In this document: one piece after another, positions 55,538 through 56,116 of the stretch | Numbering within the stretch: the stretch's first letter is position 1 | How the letters are laid out: each line of letters starts with the position of its first letter | NCBI GenBank assembly: GCA_016869975.1 | Contig: VGCZ01000035.1 | Location: forward strand, 1-56,116 | DNA from: Alphaproteobacteria bacterium | Lineage (GTDB): Bacteria > Pseudomonadota > Alphaproteobacteria > Reyranellales > Reyranellaceae | DNA length: 56,116 nt | Reading direction: 5' to 3' | Program-made: the position numbers and the translations under genes | Notes under the pieces: generated by a model | What the model saw: the letters and a program-made list of their open reading frames with translations, nothing else | Told to the model about the DNA's origin: nothing | The model's database searches: none

Positions 55538-56116
55538 TCAGCCCAGGCCGCGGCCGCAGTGCTTGCCGTTCGACAGGTACGGCCAGTACAGCGCATGGGC
55601 GCGATAGAAGTTCTCGCAGTAGTTCGGGTCGCGCAGATAGATGCCGTCGCCGGTGCGGATGGCGAGGAAGTGGTCGGCCATCTTTACGCCGGGGTTCTTC
55701 TCGGCCGACAGGAAGTCGTCCTGGCAGCCGTGCTGGAGCTTCGACACCAGGAAGGTGTTCATCGCGCGCACCAGATCGCGCGCCTCCGGCGACCAGCGGC
55801 CGCGCGGCGCGCCGGGCTCCAGCGCCGAGATGTAGATCTTGGCGTAGCCGCCGCCGGTGGAGCGCCAGACGCTCATCATGTCGTAGTCGGATACCATCAG
55901 CCCGGATTTGCCGAACACCGTGCCGCTGTCGTTGGTCTTGGTTTTGGTGGCGAAGGTCTTGGCCGGCAAGGTGCCATGGAAGGCACGCGCCGAGGGCTTG
56001 GGACAGCGGAAGATGATCAGCAGCTTCTCGCTCGTGGTGAAGCGGCGCAGGTTCATGATGTCGCGGGCATCCATGCCAGAATCGCGCGACAGGATCAGGT
56101 CGAGCCCGTCGGCGCC
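55538..56116 (-). CDS. Unrecognised protein with cyclase-toxin-like motifs, 5' end outside window
   Basis: The visible 192 residues are the C-terminal part of a protein whose frame stays open to the right edge. It contains GKSGLMVSDYDMMSVWR (Asp-x-Asp pair) and, about 55 residues later, LVRAMNTFLVSKLQHGCQDD with AEKNPGVKMADHFLAI. These resemble the metal-binding Asp pair and catalytic QHG-(x)n-D/N block of CyaA/ExoY/edema-factor adenylyl cyclases, but the spacing is shorter and this is by eye. The C-terminus has a GRGLG tail. No signal peptide can be judged. It could also be an unrelated family. Confidence 0.55.
   Translation of the reverse strand, partial: GADGLDLILSRDSGMDARDIMNLRRFTTSEKLLIIFRCPKPSARAFHGTLPAKTFATKTKTNDSGTVFGKSGLMVSDYDMMSVWRSTGGGYAKIYISALEPGAPRGRWSPEARDLVRAMNTFLVSKLQHGCQDDFLSAEKNPGVKMADHFLAIRTGDGIYLRDPNYCENFYRAHALYWPYLSNGKHCGRGLG

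Overview
The window is a stretch of high-GC chromosome from an alphaproteobacterium. Gene order points to the Rhodospirillales or a neighbouring, Reyranella-like group. Three conserved alphaproteobacterial gene runs support this: argS-SPOR-nagZ-scpA-scpB followed by tatA-tatB-tatC-serS-surE-pcm; the facing groups ogt-rpoD-dnaG-yqeY (minus) and carA-carB-greA (plus); and lrp / trxB-lysR. The lineage is inferred from gene order and protein style, not from a marker search. No tRNA, rRNA, CRISPR array, insertion sequence or phage gene was recognised.

Layout. 1-3.5 kb: the start of an MFS transporter at the left edge, then a homodimeric E1/transketolase-like enzyme divergent from an Lrp/AsnC regulator. 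3.5-8.5 kb: a CHAT/caspase-like small protein, a periplasmic LprI-like protein, a fatty acyl-CoA synthetase, an acyltransferase-3 protein and a decayed metE relic. 8.5-13.7 kb: two M20-type amidohydrolases, a PuuE-type allantoinase, a second acyl-CoA synthetase and a ParD-like orphan. 13.8-17.7 kb: an SDR oxidoreductase, xanthine phosphoribosyltransferase, TerC, UspA and a dGTPase-like HD protein. 17.8-23.1 kb: argS, a SPOR protein, nagZ, scpA and scpB. 23.1-28.2 kb: an accessory insert of duplicated, partly broken TPR genes and an orphan ABC ATPase. 28.3-33.1 kb: tatABC, serS, surE and pcm. 33.1-40.1 kb: an accessory zone with a Cys-rich secreted protein, two LLM flavin oxidoreductases, VOC, HlyIII, an HCCA isomerase-like protein, an LTXXQ-like peptide, a papain-like candidate, a GST and Ogt. 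40.1-50.1 kb: rpoD, dnaG, yqeY, carA, carB and greA. 50.2-55.2 kb: a CaiB-type CoA transferase, an enoyl-CoA hydratase, a membrane protein, lrp, trxB and lysR. 55.2-56.1 kb: a candidate Hfq-type small RNA with a strong terminator, then the 3' part of an unrecognised protein with cyclase-toxin-like motifs.

Working together. The core blocks cover replication and transcription start-up (dnaG, rpoD, greA), carbamoyl phosphate supply (carAB), tRNA charging (argS, serS), chromosome condensation (scpAB), Tat export, cell-wall recycling (nagZ), protein repair (pcm) and redox homeostasis (trxB). Accessory genes suggest fatty-acid or aromatic acid activation and ureide nitrogen salvage (puuE with an AllC/HyuC-like amidohydrolase).

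The most unusual items are the right-edge protein with SDYD and QHG motifs, the Cys-His papain-like candidate at 37996, the CHAT-like solo protein at 3563, the duplicated four-Cys secreted protein, the TPR array with an in-frame amber codon, and structured leaders before greA, rpoD and trxB.
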